64,000 nt of DNA from Isoetes taiwanensis. Lineage: Eukaryota; Streptophyta; Lycopodiopsida; Isoetales; Isoetaceae. Position 1 is the stretch's first letter. Each line of letters begins with the position of its first letter. The notes beneath the pieces are model-generated. The model was not told the origin of the DNA. It saw nothing but the letters and a program-made list of their open reading frames with translations, and did no database searches. The position numbers and the translations under genes were made by a program. Below are positions 1-10,206 of this stretch, in pieces. Where the stretch lies: positions 11,938,913 through 12,002,912 of the forward strand of contig JAJEKV010000024.1 of assembly GCA_021234155.1 (NCBI GenBank). Direction: 5' to 3'.

Positions 1-428
1 TTTTGGTGATGTTATCGGTTAAATGATACATGTTGCTGTTAGGTAGCTTCTCACATGTTTCTCTAAAATATTTCTCTATCCATGACACAAAGCCAGCAAG
101 GGCATGCATGGTTACAACTCTTCTTGGTCCACAATGATCATCGATTCTTTGGATTTTTGTCCGATCTTTTGTGTATTCTAGACATTACGGTAGACCCTAA
201 ACGGTGGACAACCATAAAACATTTACGGCAAACTTCTTGACCGGTTAATGTAGTGCAAGAAGGTGTTAGCGGTCCGGTCTTACATGATAAGCTAAGTAGG
301 CATTCTGGTGCCGCCAATGTCATGGAACCGTAGTTGTCTCTAATCGCTTTCGTAATTTAGCCATGTTAAATCTGTTGATGCAACCCAATGAGCAGCATTT
401 AGTTCTCAAAAGTCTCCTCATTTTGTGT
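1..428. other. no recognisable gene
   Basis: Short reading frames only, none with a recognisable motif. It lies just past the end of the minus-strand frame at 429-872 and may be its 3' flank. Confidence 0.4.
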
Positions 429-1253
429 TCATCCATAAGATTTCTTCTTCTTCTGAGAGGAGCAAGCCCTCAAACCAAAATCCACCTTGAATTTCTTTGA
501 AGATTGGGTGGAGAACATGTAATCTCTTTGTTCCTCGTTGGTGTCTTCATCTTCGATGAAACTTCTACTCTGGGGTGACTTCCTCTGTCCCGAGTGGTGT
601 GCTTGTAGAGGAAAACAGACCCGCGTGAAGTTGTTCCCTAATAGGCGGGGTACAAAGATGTTAAAGGATGGTGATGGCCCATAAGAGGTTGTGGCATCAC
701 CGTTCTTGTACCATCTTGAAAAGGAGTTCTTGCAAACATCTCCTTTAGAGCGGACCGGAATTTCGCAAATCCATGTGTCACAACCGTTGTTGTGTGAAGA
801 GGAGTGCATCTTTGGAGCGTCGTCCTCATTTGTAGTGAAGTCCCGGTGAGAGAAATTGTAGTGAATCTCCACGGTCTTACATGTTTTCTGTGTTCCTTGT
901 ATGTTTGCACGAAGGGGGCGAAACTACAAAAGGGGGGGGTAGCTTGTTCTTGAGCACCCTTTGTTGTGGAGCTTCTGTAGGTCCGGGGGATGGAACGAAG
1001 GGTGGTGGCAGCATGCTCCGAACTGGTGGTGATGCTTTGGAAGGAGATCCCAGTGTCAAGTCTACTGGACTTGGTGACGGTTGGAAGGGTGGTGGAAGTC
1101 ACATTACGTCTTTGGACTCGGTGTCTCTTCAAGAAGCAAGAACGATGAAGTAGAGGTAGGAGTCGGAGAATACCGGTCTTCAGAAGAAAAGACGTTGGTC
1201 CCGAGTGTGTCCTCAGAACTAGACGAGCTTGAGACAACGAAAGGTGGTGGAAG
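429..1253 (-). pseudogene. possible Pro/Ser-rich gene, disrupted, unknown function
   Basis: I do not recognise this gene. On the minus strand a motif LPPPFVVS or LPPPFVPS recurs four times (about 1235-1253, 1082-1100, 994-1012 and 925-945) in Ser/Pro/Thr-rich sequence, like a disordered protein. The frame breaks near 1100 (TGA before the second copy) and again near 876, where ACAT|GTAAGA could be a splice donor. A 147-codon frame then runs from 872 to 429 with a Lys-rich end. The opposite strand reads as repeats of TKGGGS, so strand choice is uncertain. It points away from the methyltransferase-like gene at 2089, with the palindrome-rich segment between them, so the two could be divergent partners. 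Alternatively the open frames are chance in low-complexity DNA. Confidence 0.3.
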
Positions 1254-1337
1254 TTTGTTGACGAAGCGGTTTGTCATCTTAAGAACTGCAAAGCGATTGT
1301 AGAGTTTAGAGAATGTTTCTCTCTTCGCAGAGCTTTT

Positions 1338-1605
1338 CTTATTCCGAATACAAGCCCGCTAGTACAAGTAGAAGTTCACCGCAACAATTAAGCGAAAGGC
1401 AAACTAAAAGCTATTCCCGAATACACTAGAGCAGAACAGTAAGGCCAAACGTATTCCACTTCACATAGAAAACGAGCAAGACGGAATGGACACCTTTAAA
1501 AGGAAATTCTAGCGCCCTCGGTTCATGTATTCCAGTCCTCTCCTCAAATTAAGCCGGCGCCCGCCAAATCGAATATAATATTCAGAGACTGTATTCCGTT
1601 CCACA
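1338..1605. repeat. degenerate TATTCC half-sites
   Basis: Five decayed relatives of the array motif occur here: CTTATTCCGAATACAAG near 1338, CTATTCCCGAATACAC near 1411, and single half-sites near 1450, 1526 and 1590 (two of these followed by CACATAG). They lead into the regular array at 1669 and suggest the array was once longer. No gene is seen between 1300 and 2088. Confidence 0.5.
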
Positions 1606-1668
1606 TAGAGAAGACATGGACAGGTGAGCAACTAAGTACAACGTACCATCATTTTTTAGTTTGTTTCT

Positions 1669-1851
1669 TATTCTGGAATACAGTTTTGCCTTCGCGTGAA
1701 GGCAAAAGTGTATTCCGGAATACACTTTACGCCAAAGTGCGCCAAAGTGTATTCCGGAATACACTTTCGCCTTAGCGCGAATGCGAAAGTGTATTCCGGA
1801 ATACACTTTTGCCTTCGCGTGAAGGCGAAAGTGTATTCCGGAATACACTTT
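1669..1851. repeat. palindrome array 1 (42-bp period)
   Basis: Four copies of a 24-bp perfect palindrome with core GTGTATTCCGGAATACAC lie at 1705-1728, 1744-1767, 1786-1809 and 1828-1851, preceded by a shorter TATTCTGGAATA at 1669-1680. Their centres (1674.5, 1716.5, 1755.5, 1797.5, 1839.5) are 42, 39, 42 and 42 bp apart. Spacers differ, but two are themselves hairpins (GCCTTC-GCGT-GAAGGC). The segment is open on both strands, giving a VYSGIHF repeat every 13-14 residues, because 39 and 42 are multiples of three. It sits just upstream of the exon that begins near 2089, probably in its first intron or promoter. Confidence 0.95.
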
Positions 1852-2022
1852 AGTGACTTTAGGTTTTTAAAGGACGATTCTTTTGAATTTTTTCTTGAAT
1901 TTAGGGCGTTTTTTCTGCTTTCTAGACATGTTTCGGCCTGTTTTTTGGTCAAGGAAGCATTGTTGTTTTGGTCATTTTGTCCTCTTTTTGTACTCTTTTT
2001 GTCATTTTCTCAAGTCATTTTG

Positions 2023-2034
2023 TATTCTGGAATA
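2023..2034. repeat. isolated array motif TATTCTGGAATA
   Basis: A single copy of the array motif, about 55 bp before the acceptor TTTTGTACAG at 2088. Confidence 0.7.
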
Positions 2035-3477
2035 GTTTTAATGCCAGTGTTTTCACTAAAAAGAAGTTTTTACACACATTTTGTACAGGCAAGATGGCAG
2101 CAAGAAACATCACAAGAAGACCATTAAAATCGGTCAGAAACCGCACCCACAGAGACGGGTTGATGAAACTGCTACGCCTGCGATTTACGAGAACTACCAA
2201 ACTCAGTGGTTCTTCACAAGGGGTACAAGTGGAAAGTACAGCACCCTTACGTTCTTACATGTCTGTCGGAGTGCTGGTTCAAAAAGGTACGATGACAGAG
2301 AATTTGTCTGCATGGGAACCATTCAAGCTGTGAGTGAAGTAGCTGGGGAGTCGGGACAACGCGGGAGACTGTCTTTCGCGACATCTCAAGGTTTCATTCA
2401 TGTTGATGAAGCCTATTTTAGATTGGTGAAAGTAAATCCACCGGCACTTTACAAGTATTGTTCTCACTATATCAACAAGAAATCGCTTATGTCCATAATC
2501 AATGCCGTTCGTAGCACACAAAGCGAGGAGTTCCCCCATAGCGAATTAGAGCACGGGGAAGAGGAAGATCAAGGGAATTTATCAGGGAGTCCATCACGGT
2601 CTGCGAGCCCATCCGTGAGTTCATCAGGTTCGGAAGAGCAGCCACCTCCACCACCGTCAAAGAAGCAGAGGCAAACCGTAGCTGCTAAAGAGCCTAAGAA
2701 AAGAAAAACGGCTATCATTGAAACAGAAGATGCTCCTGAGGATGCACACAAGAAGAAGAAGGGGAAAGGCAAAGCACATGGCGTTGCCATCAAAGAAAAA
2801 AAGGTTGATAAAACAGCAGAAAAAATGGAAGAGATAAACCTGCACAAATTTGTGCAAGGTGTCATTTATTTGCCGGTCACATCTATGAAGCTTCCTCCAA
2901 AAAATGAAGCTGGTGAACGACCACTGCAGGTTCGAAAGATATATGCAGACCATCTGAGGAACCTCAAGGACAGAATCCGGAGCAATCCCAATGCACATGT
3001 TGCTCCAATTGTTGTTCTTGTTGATAGAGAGCAGTGCACAACTCCTGCAGAGTACGATAGAGAAAATGCGGACACATATACGCATTATGTTTTGGGTGGG
3101 AACCACAGCTTTAAGGCAAGGAGGCAATTATACAAAGAAAAAAAGAATCCTAGGTACTTGTCTGTTCTCTGTGCAGTCTACTGTGGTTTGACCGACGAGG
3201 AAGCCAAAATCGTTGCCAACACTCACAACGCTGACAACGAGTACAAGTTAAAAATGAGCTTTGTCGACAAAATCAGATTCATGCACAGAGAATATGTCAT
3301 CTTCAAGGAGAAGTACGGAGAGGATCTCAAAAAGCCACAGTACTCCCTTGAACTTAAAGAAGCTTGTGCCATTGAGTGTTGCCTTAAATACGACGAGGCG
3401 AACAAACGGGCATCACTCATTGGTCATGACAATTGGTTTCAGCTAGCGTTCAGGGATGGCCGGGTAAGGTTACAGGC

Positions 3478-3490
3478 GTATTCCAGAATA
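3478..3490. repeat. array motif inside 73-bp intron
   Basis: GTATTCCAGAATA lies in the short intron 3464-3536 (donor GTAAGG, acceptor TTTGCAG) of the ParB/methyltransferase-like gene. Confidence 0.8.
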
Positions 3491-3851
3491 AGATTTAGTG
3501 TACAACTAGCTTCTAAGTTTTTTTCTTTGTTTGCAGATCTGGGAGCTCCAAAACGAAATATTTAATATGTTTGAGCGCGGTGAGCTAAAGAGTAAGGGAA
3601 AGGTGTCGGAGAAGAAGAAAGGCAGCGACGTGCCAAAGAAAGAAATGACCATCACTGTCTTGAGGGAGATGCAGGGGTTCACTGACACAGAATTACTAGA
3701 ACAGCTTCTGCAAAAGGTGGTGAACAAGGAGTTCACACTTGAAGAAATGTCGAAGGAGTTGCACAAGTAAGCATTAAATCGTTGCTGCCTTTTCACTTGT
3801 AGAATTCTGGTGCTCCTGGAAATGCTTTCTCACCCTCGAGGGAACGAAAGT

Positions 3852-4083
3852 GTATTCCAGAATACACCTTCTCACTTCTTGTAGTGTAAAAGTGTATTCC
3901 AGAATACACTTCTACTCCTTTGAGTCAGCGACAACGTATTCTGGAATACACACTCTAACTTGTTGCGTTGTAGAAGTGTATTCCAGAATACACTTTCGGT
4001 CCTTCTTTGCAGTTAAAGTGTATTCTGGAATACACTGCTGCAACAAGAAAAATATTGTTTACAGCGCTTGTATTCTAGAATAA
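3852..4083. repeat. palindrome array 2 (exact 42-bp period), intronic
   Basis: Five motifs GTATTC-CA/TG-GAATAC have centres at 3858.5, 3900.5, 3942.5, 3984.5 and 4026.5, exactly 42 bp apart. A sixth, GTATTC-TA-GAATA, is centred at 4076.5. The central dinucleotide changes (CA, CA, TG, CA, TG, TA), unlike the CG of array 1. Spacers of about 28 bp are not alike. The array fills the intron 3767-4159 between donor GTAAGC and acceptor TTTCTAG. Again a 14-residue VYSRIHF-type frame is open by periodicity, but it lies in the intron and lacks coding signs. Confidence 0.95.
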
Positions 4084-4819
4084 CTTTAGGTGGCAGGAAG
4101 ATGGTTTACTTCACGTTTTCTCTTTTCAACTGCTAAAAAGGTTGTGGTTTTCTTTCTAGCCAAAAAAATGTTATCACCTGCCAGACATGTCTGATGGAGC
4201 AACTCAACGTGAAGACGTGGGAGAGGTGCAAGGAGCTTTATCCCATAGCTACATCCGACGAGCGTATGCTTCAAAGATGCGCACCAAATTTTGAAGGATG
4301 GGTACTGACTAAACACGCCATACTTTACTTGTCTCTCGCCTCAATCTCCCCTTTGTTTGCGTAACAAGAAGAAAAATAAGGACCCCTGAAGGTTTCATGC
4401 ACCTCGTCGGTGCACGAGAAGAAAGAACAACACCGGCGAGAGGGAGAACGCTAGATGTGGAGCCTTCCGACTGTGAAAAGTTTAATTTGTTTGACCAAAA
4501 TAATTTGTTTTCCATCATTCACGGGGGCCCGCACTAAATTGGTTGGGACGGGTAAAACCCGCGGATTTCACACCGGTGATTGCGGACCTTCCTTATGGCT
4601 TTAAACTAAAGGACGGTAGTTATGACGATCAGCCTTTTAAATTTTCAGAGTTTAACGCTTTTAAATCGACGGACATCAAACAAGTCACAACGGCCAAGCA
4701 TCCGGGCGTCTTGTCGTGTTTCACTCGAGCATGCAATCCGCCTTGTGGAGTCCACGTTTAAAAATCACTTCGGATCCCGGTGCAAAGTTGGTTATGAGAA
4801 TTTGGTTTGGTGAGTACTT

Positions 4820-4879
4820 TATTCTGGAATACGTTGGGCTTGTTTCTTCTTTTTGTTTTAGTTTTCTATTCCGAGAATA
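4820..4879. repeat. two array motifs in the next intron
   Basis: TATTCTGGAATAC at 4820-4832 and TATTCCGAGAATA at 4867-4879 lie in the intron 4810-4930 (GTGAGT to TTGCTTAG). Confidence 0.75.
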
Positions 4880-5400
4880 TAATTGCCTTTGACTTGTTCT
4901 CTTTGTTTGTTTTTGTTCTTTTTTGCTTAGTGACACCACTCTAATTTCTCTGTGTACAAAACAAATATAAACTACCATGGCGGCGGACCGAGGTTGCTGA
5001 GTAAGGTTGAATACCTCCATGTTGCTTACTGGAGTTTCGATGGAAAACGCACCATGGAGCATTTTAACACAGCAGCATGCCAGAATTTTTCTAATGTGTT
5101 GGAATTTCCAGTTGTGCTTCAAAAGCTACAGGGACCCTAGTGCACAAGGTAGAATTGTTAATCACTACCGTAAGCCTCAAAAGCTAATCAACCATCTCCT
5201 AGACATGTTTTCACGCCCGTGAGATTGGGTGCTTGATGCCTTCTCGGCTCGGGTACAACAATAGCTTGTGCACTTAGGAAGGGCCGAATTGTGTAGCAAA
5301 GGACATTGATAAAGAAGTCGCGGCAATTCATCAAGATGAGACTGGCAGCCTTGCCTACCCTACCGATGAGCACCAAGAGTTAGGGGGCCAAATCCTCATC

Positions 5401-5931
5401 CGATTTTGCCAAGTGACCTCTTCGAGATACATGACCTCCATTCACTAGCTCTTTAGAGGATGAAGCTACTTTTGCAGAAAAAAGAAGTGGCACTAGCTAC
5501 CATTCCCCAAGACACCTGCAGTAGACAAGGGTAAGGCACAAGAAAAGGATCGGACTCTGAGAATCCGGCAATGAGAAAACAAGCAAAAAGCATGATGAAG
5601 ACTTCGATTTGGACCTTTAGTCTGTCTTTTCCAAAAAACATTAATACTGACCACCATGTGATGTTACAAATTGTGTCATTGAAACACTCTTCATTATATA
5701 ATAATTATTTTATTCACTACATTCTGGTGTTTTCAAGATAGTATTTTTTGAGAATACAAAAGCATGTCTAAATTCTTCCCTTTTCAAGTGTTGGTTTTGG
5801 CAAAATCCAAGTTCTTTTACACTAGGGGGGCAAAAAGGAGGTAAAAAAAAATTAAGCCTACTGGAATTCCCAATTAGAAGGAAAAAAGTGTCATTTTCTA
5901 GATCAGGCTGTTTTTTTCAAGGGAATCTTTG
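5401..5931. other. no recognisable gene
   Basis: Possible 3' remainder of the methyltransferase-like gene to about 5640, then AT-rich DNA with no motif that I recognise. Confidence 0.4.
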
Positions 5932-6087
5932 AAACGGGAGTGCTGCAACACTCCCGTTTAATTTGCAATCATGTTTGTTGCTCTCTTTTTGTTTGGGTCC
6001 CATAGGCCGATTGGTCTCCGTGGACGATAAAAATTCTATTCTATTCTATTCTATTCTATTCTATTCTATTCCATTCTATTCTATTCT
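5932..6087 (+). mobile_element. LINE/SINE 3' end with (TTCTA)n tail
   Basis: A hairpin with 11-bp arms AAACGGGAGTG / CACTCCCGTTT (5932-5959) precedes GGTCCCATAGGCCGATTGG and CCGTGGACGATAAAAA, followed by about nine TTCTA repeats. Related 3' ends with different tails occur at 28040, 48150 and, shorter, 19588, so this is the conserved terminus of one retroposon family, here cut off at its 5' side. Confidence 0.7.
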
Positions 6088-6428
6088 GCATCAAGTATTG
6101 CACCCAGTTGTCCGAAAAGATGGTGCCAAGGTAATAGCGGCACCAACATAATCATTTTCTTTTTTATATATTTTGCATTTCTAGTGTTGGTCGGGTGATG
6201 GCACAAACACCACAATTGACAATGAATTGCCTTTACATTCATTGACCCCTTTTATTGTGTTTATTTTATATAGGTATGCTTTTGAGGGCTTCATTCTTAC
6301 GTTAGCGTGGACATCATGTATGTCTCACCCAGTGGCATAATCCAAGATCGGTTCCTGAAGGGTGTTTTGAGTTTTTGCCAATAGTTTTTGTTGCCATTAT
6401 ATTAAGTTGCAAATCATTTCCAATGTTA

Positions 6429-6530
6429 TTGCCAATGGTTAATGTGTATATATGGCAAAATAATTTCCAATGGTTAATTGCCAATTGTCAATGTGTATTA
6501 TGTGGCAAAATGATTTTTAATGGTATTATA
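6429..6530. repeat. imperfect direct repeat, two units of about 50 bp
   Basis: TTGCCAATGGTTAATGTGTA and TTGCCAATTGTCAATGTGTA each lead into ATGGCAAAAT-type sequence and AATGGT. The unit is AT-rich and diverged. Confidence 0.6.
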
Positions 6531-6539
6531 TTATAATAG

Positions 6540-8250
6540 CTTTTAGCTAATGGTCAATGCAGCTATTGCATTATGTTTGATATAAAATACATATTTGATT
6601 TGCTTTTTGTTTTGCTTTTTGTTTTCTATTAATAAAAACAAGGACCCTCGAATTGAACCATGAAATCTGAATGTAAAAACAACGGTCTTAAACTTGGCAA
6701 GCATAGGGATAGAACCGAAGAGGAAATTAGTGTCTGAACTAAAGCCCTTGATCCACGACGCAAAACCCTCCTGATCCAAACACCGAAAAGCAAGAACAAA
6801 AGCAGGAAAGCAGATCAAAGGAGATGAAAGAAGAGAAGCAAATTCCTTGCAAAAACAGCCTGTGAAAAGGGCTCTTCAGAAAGCAAGAGCACTCCATGCA
6901 CGCAATTTCAAAGCAAATCAAGTTACAGTAGTTGTAGAAGCGACAAAATAGTCTACCAATCGATTTAGCATGCTAATATATATCTCTTTTAGCTTCAACA
7001 GAACCTTCGCTAGACTATCAATTCCAAAATAAGATAGAAGCAAAACAGCTCCACCTGGCATTTATCCCTAGAAAATTCAGACATCTCCAACTGCACACTA
7101 AGAACCATAGAAGTAAGAAGACTAATCCAATGACCACGAACGTTTTTGCCCCAAAAAAGAAAAGAAAATAAAAGAATGAAAAAGAACCAACAAAAAAAAT
7201 TACAGAATCTACTAGGGTGCACCACCATAGTGTTTTTTGTACGTTTGCTATTCCAGAAGAAGGGTTTCCATCCTGGTGGCTAGGATTGTGAATTGTTTGG
7301 CATATGCCATTTTATGCATCGTGGTGGAGAGTTAGCCATTATTATGCAAAGAGAAATCACTTACCCCCGTGACACATCTGCATGATATGTCTTCCCATCA
7401 CTAAAACTACAATGTCCACTTAGAGGATATGGATGCTGATATGGATGTTGTATATGTACTTTTGCACATCGGGTAATCATTGTAGCACTCTAGAATGGAC
7501 AGGAGGTCGACCATTCTTGATCTACTAGAAAAGCAAGTGGCTTCTCCTCAAACATCTTCATTAAAAGCCCATAATGATATGCAATGGACCTTGGTCTGGA
7601 TTTCAGCATGCTATGCGGTCCCGACAAAAGTATCGCCCCTAACGGGGCTACCTGCTTTACTAGATTGTTGTGATGCTGGAATGGAATGATGTTGCAACCC
7701 CTGTCTAAATCACAAAACAAATCTACATGGCATTAAATCGTAGTTCTTTAGCATCTTATTTCTTTGTATAAACATGCGTTGTCTTCTTAATATAGGCTGT
7801 CTTGTTACTATGCTACAATATAATACGTGACACACAAGCTACAATATAATACGTGACATGCAATTAACACATGATAGGGCCTTTTCGAGATGCTTTTTGT
7901 ATCTGCCCCCAATGCACGGGCTAGTTCCTGTGAAATATGAGAGCCGTTGGCTTGTTGGTGCTTTAGGAGGTATTGGATGCCCTTTTCAATGGATTGTTTC
8001 ATAAGTGCCCAGTGCATCCCCGTGTAAGGGACAGGCCCCGGACTGTTTTTTGGCCGGTCAAACTGGCCTATGCGCGGACTGACCAAAAAAAAGCCAAGAG
8101 GCCTTTGGCCTAACGTAAAGGACGACTGGCCCAATCCAGCACCACCATGTGTCCTGCTGCCACCACTAAAAAAACAAGGTGCTGCGCACGGAGGGTTGCC
8201 CTCCGTGACCCAAGAGTGAAATGGCTTAAATCACACTTCAAAGTCATGTT
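6540..8250. other. no recognisable gene
   Basis: Short frames only, with no motif or conserved exon structure that I can see. Confidence 0.4.
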
Positions 8251-8253
8251 TTC

Positions 8254-8331
8254 GAGCATATACTGACATATACTTGGAATATGCCACAAACCCACATGGA
8301 TGAGGGTTTTCCCCTTAGGGGCGACCCAAAA
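8254..8331. repeat. dispersed repeat ending in a hairpin, copy 1
   Basis: About 78 bp resembling 12224-12312: GCATATACTGACATATAC, then CCCACAT, then GAGGGTTTTCCCCTTAGGGG and GACCCAAAAAA. The end folds as a G/C hairpin. It is possibly an LTR or transposon end fragment, because the LTR at 36823 has a similar hairpin (GGGTTGCACCTAGGGGGCAACC, from 36857). Confidence 0.6.
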
Positions 8332-8769
8332 AACTGGACTCAAACATATCAGTGCAATGCTATTTCCATGCCCAATTCATAATTCATAAGGCAACGCATT
8401 CAAATACGCTAATAACTCACAAATTGAATGTTGCAAATGAAAAAGAAACACAATCCATTGATTCCATTCAAACCTTGAACATATCGAAAGACGAGAAGCA
8501 AGAATGATGGTTTCGTTGGTGTTTTAGTTTTCTTTATCGGGGCTCAACACATGCACGCACTGTAGCCCAGTTCTCCAAGATTCAAGGAATTCGATTTTTT
8601 ATTGCTATTTTTGTTTTCTAAACTTGAAATTGGCTCCAAGATTTCCAACCACCTTTATTGATTTTAGTACTAAATTGGGGGACAAAAGGGACATCGAAAA
8701 CTACAAGGTTGAATCTATTATTAATGTTCGACATTTTATGGTAGAGTATATCTCTCAATTTTGAATGGC

Positions 8770-8845
8770 GTGGAAGACGATCTTGAATATGTGGGATTTG
8801 AACCCACATTATGCCCAAAATCTAAGCATACCAAAGTGTAATTAT
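8770..8845 (-). other. tRNA-like / SINE head fragment
   Basis: The minus strand shows a perfect Pol III box B, GGTTCAAATCCC, inside the paired arm TGTGGGTTCAAATCCCACA, with TTTGGTATGCTTAG about 30 bp upstream as a weak box A. No cloverleaf with a good acceptor stem is visible, so I treat it as a tRNA-derived remnant, not a tRNA gene. Confidence 0.35.
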
Positions 8846-8859
8846 AATGGCTAAGAGAT

Positions 8860-10200
8860 AGCCATGAAGCAACCACCATCCATGAGTATTCATGTTCACA
8901 ATGAATATATTACATCCAAGAGGCCCTTACAATCTATAAGGTACTTTAATTATTAGCCAGATAACTTTATTTATACTTACTCCATATATCATAACCATCA
9001 TAACTGTATTTAAAGGCACCGATTTAAATAAAGTGTTTAAAATAATCCCAGTTATGTAAAACTGCCTTCTTAATGAATGACCCATAATCATTTTCTTTGC
9101 CAAGGCTTGTATCATGAATCTATGTTTTTGTTTCTAGCATTTTCTTCAAGCCAATGTGGTTGTTTAGAACTTGACGATATCAAACATATGGCAAAGAAAT
9201 CTAATCACGTTGCTTGCCTAGGAGTAACAATTTACTTCTTATATTCTATGATATAACAATAACCTTAGCTACAAGGCTTTTCTAAAATACTACAAACCAC
9301 GGAAAGAAATGCCATTATATCCTATACGTCTTGTTTAAGGAGCCGCACCACACTTTGGAGCACATGTTCATGCAATGTGATCTGTTTGAAGAAGAGTTAA
9401 ACAACACACGCAATTCAAAATCATCTACTTGTACTAAACCATTAATTGTTGCAGGTTGGCTAGTTTGAAAGGCCGATTTGCTTCAAAACGCACTCCAACT
9501 CTTTACAGTTGCATTCATTATTCACTAGCTGGAAATCTATCCATTCATACTGTGTATCTTTATCATCTGCTCAACACATGTGAGCCAATGCTCCACACTT
9601 CTCGCAAATCACAAATGCTTGCTACCTTCAGGGGATTTATTTATTTTGAATACTTCTACGGTTTTTTTATACAATACCTATACATAACCATAGAAATCTC
9701 AAGTTAGAAATATACGTTCTTACAATTGGGCCACTTTATACAGCGCTGATCATATGGCCAATGCAAGAGAGCTCTTCACGCATATAATTTCATTCCTTTC
9801 TTCGGACATACATCGATCGTATATATGGATATGGAGAGCTCCTAACTCTTGACTAACCTTAACTAATGCCCCATTAATTCTTTCCTCCCGGTTCGTACCA
9901 AAACAGGTAATCCATCATGTTATGACCTAATAGATATTTCCACGCAATTATCCACGAGAGTTGGACCGATAAGTTTCTTGTGGTTATAATAAGAGAAGGC
10001 TTGTAACTATAACTACGTATGTTTATAAAAGAAATTGCAAAATATTTTTTTGCATTAGGTGAATTATTGCAAAATTTCGTCAGCTACGTTATACATTATC
10101 AGGATTCTTTCCATTATTAATTTGTAGCTTTTATATTATGGAAGATTCTGGAAAATCTTCCTCATCTAAGGTCGTTGCTTTTCGTTTTCCAAAAAAGTAT
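8860..10200. other. no recognisable gene
   Basis: AT-rich intergenic DNA with short frames only. Confidence 0.4.
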
Positions 10201-10206
10201 GCCCAA

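Larger units (their letters stand above)
2089..5400 (+). pseudogene. ParB-like domain / beta-class DNA methyltransferase gene, frameshifted
   Basis: Exons seen: 2089-3463, 3537-3766, 4160-about 4303, about 4360-4809, 4931-about 5400, with GT-AG introns between most. The first exon runs open for over 450 codons. Its middle is Ser-rich and Lys-rich (about 2570-2830). Its second half carries a ParB/sulfiredoxin-like block: PIVVLVDREQC, VLGGNHSFKARRQL, CGLTDEEAKIVANTHNAD. Exon 3 holds a CxxC pair (ITCQTC). Exon 4 has VIADLPYGF, resembling methyltransferase motif IV (D/N-PPY). The last exon has DWVLDAF followed by SGT-like AdoMet motif I and DIDKEVAAI. Catalytic motif before AdoMet motif is the beta-class order. 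ParB-like plus N6/N4 methyltransferase is a known bacterial and phage combination; a eukaryotic copy is unusual. The frame breaks in a G5 run at 4522-4526, near 4705, near 5140 and near 5235, and there is a TGA at 5220, so this copy is probably dead. The start is unclear: the ATG at 2094 is out of frame, so an upstream exon is likely. Confidence 0.6.

Noticed and set aside
1582-1952. Repeat proteins with VYSGIHF every 14 residues on both strands
   Set aside because: The frames are by-products of a 42-bp DNA repeat. Both strands are open for the same reason, and the second array lies in an intron.
1669-4083. CRISPR array
   Set aside because: Repeats are perfect palindromes with CG/CA centres, there are few units, the context is a plant nuclear intron and no Cas-like gene is present. 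Only the layout is CRISPR-like.
8770-8845. Functional tRNA gene
   Set aside because: Good T-arm and box B, but no acceptor stem or convincing anticodon arm.
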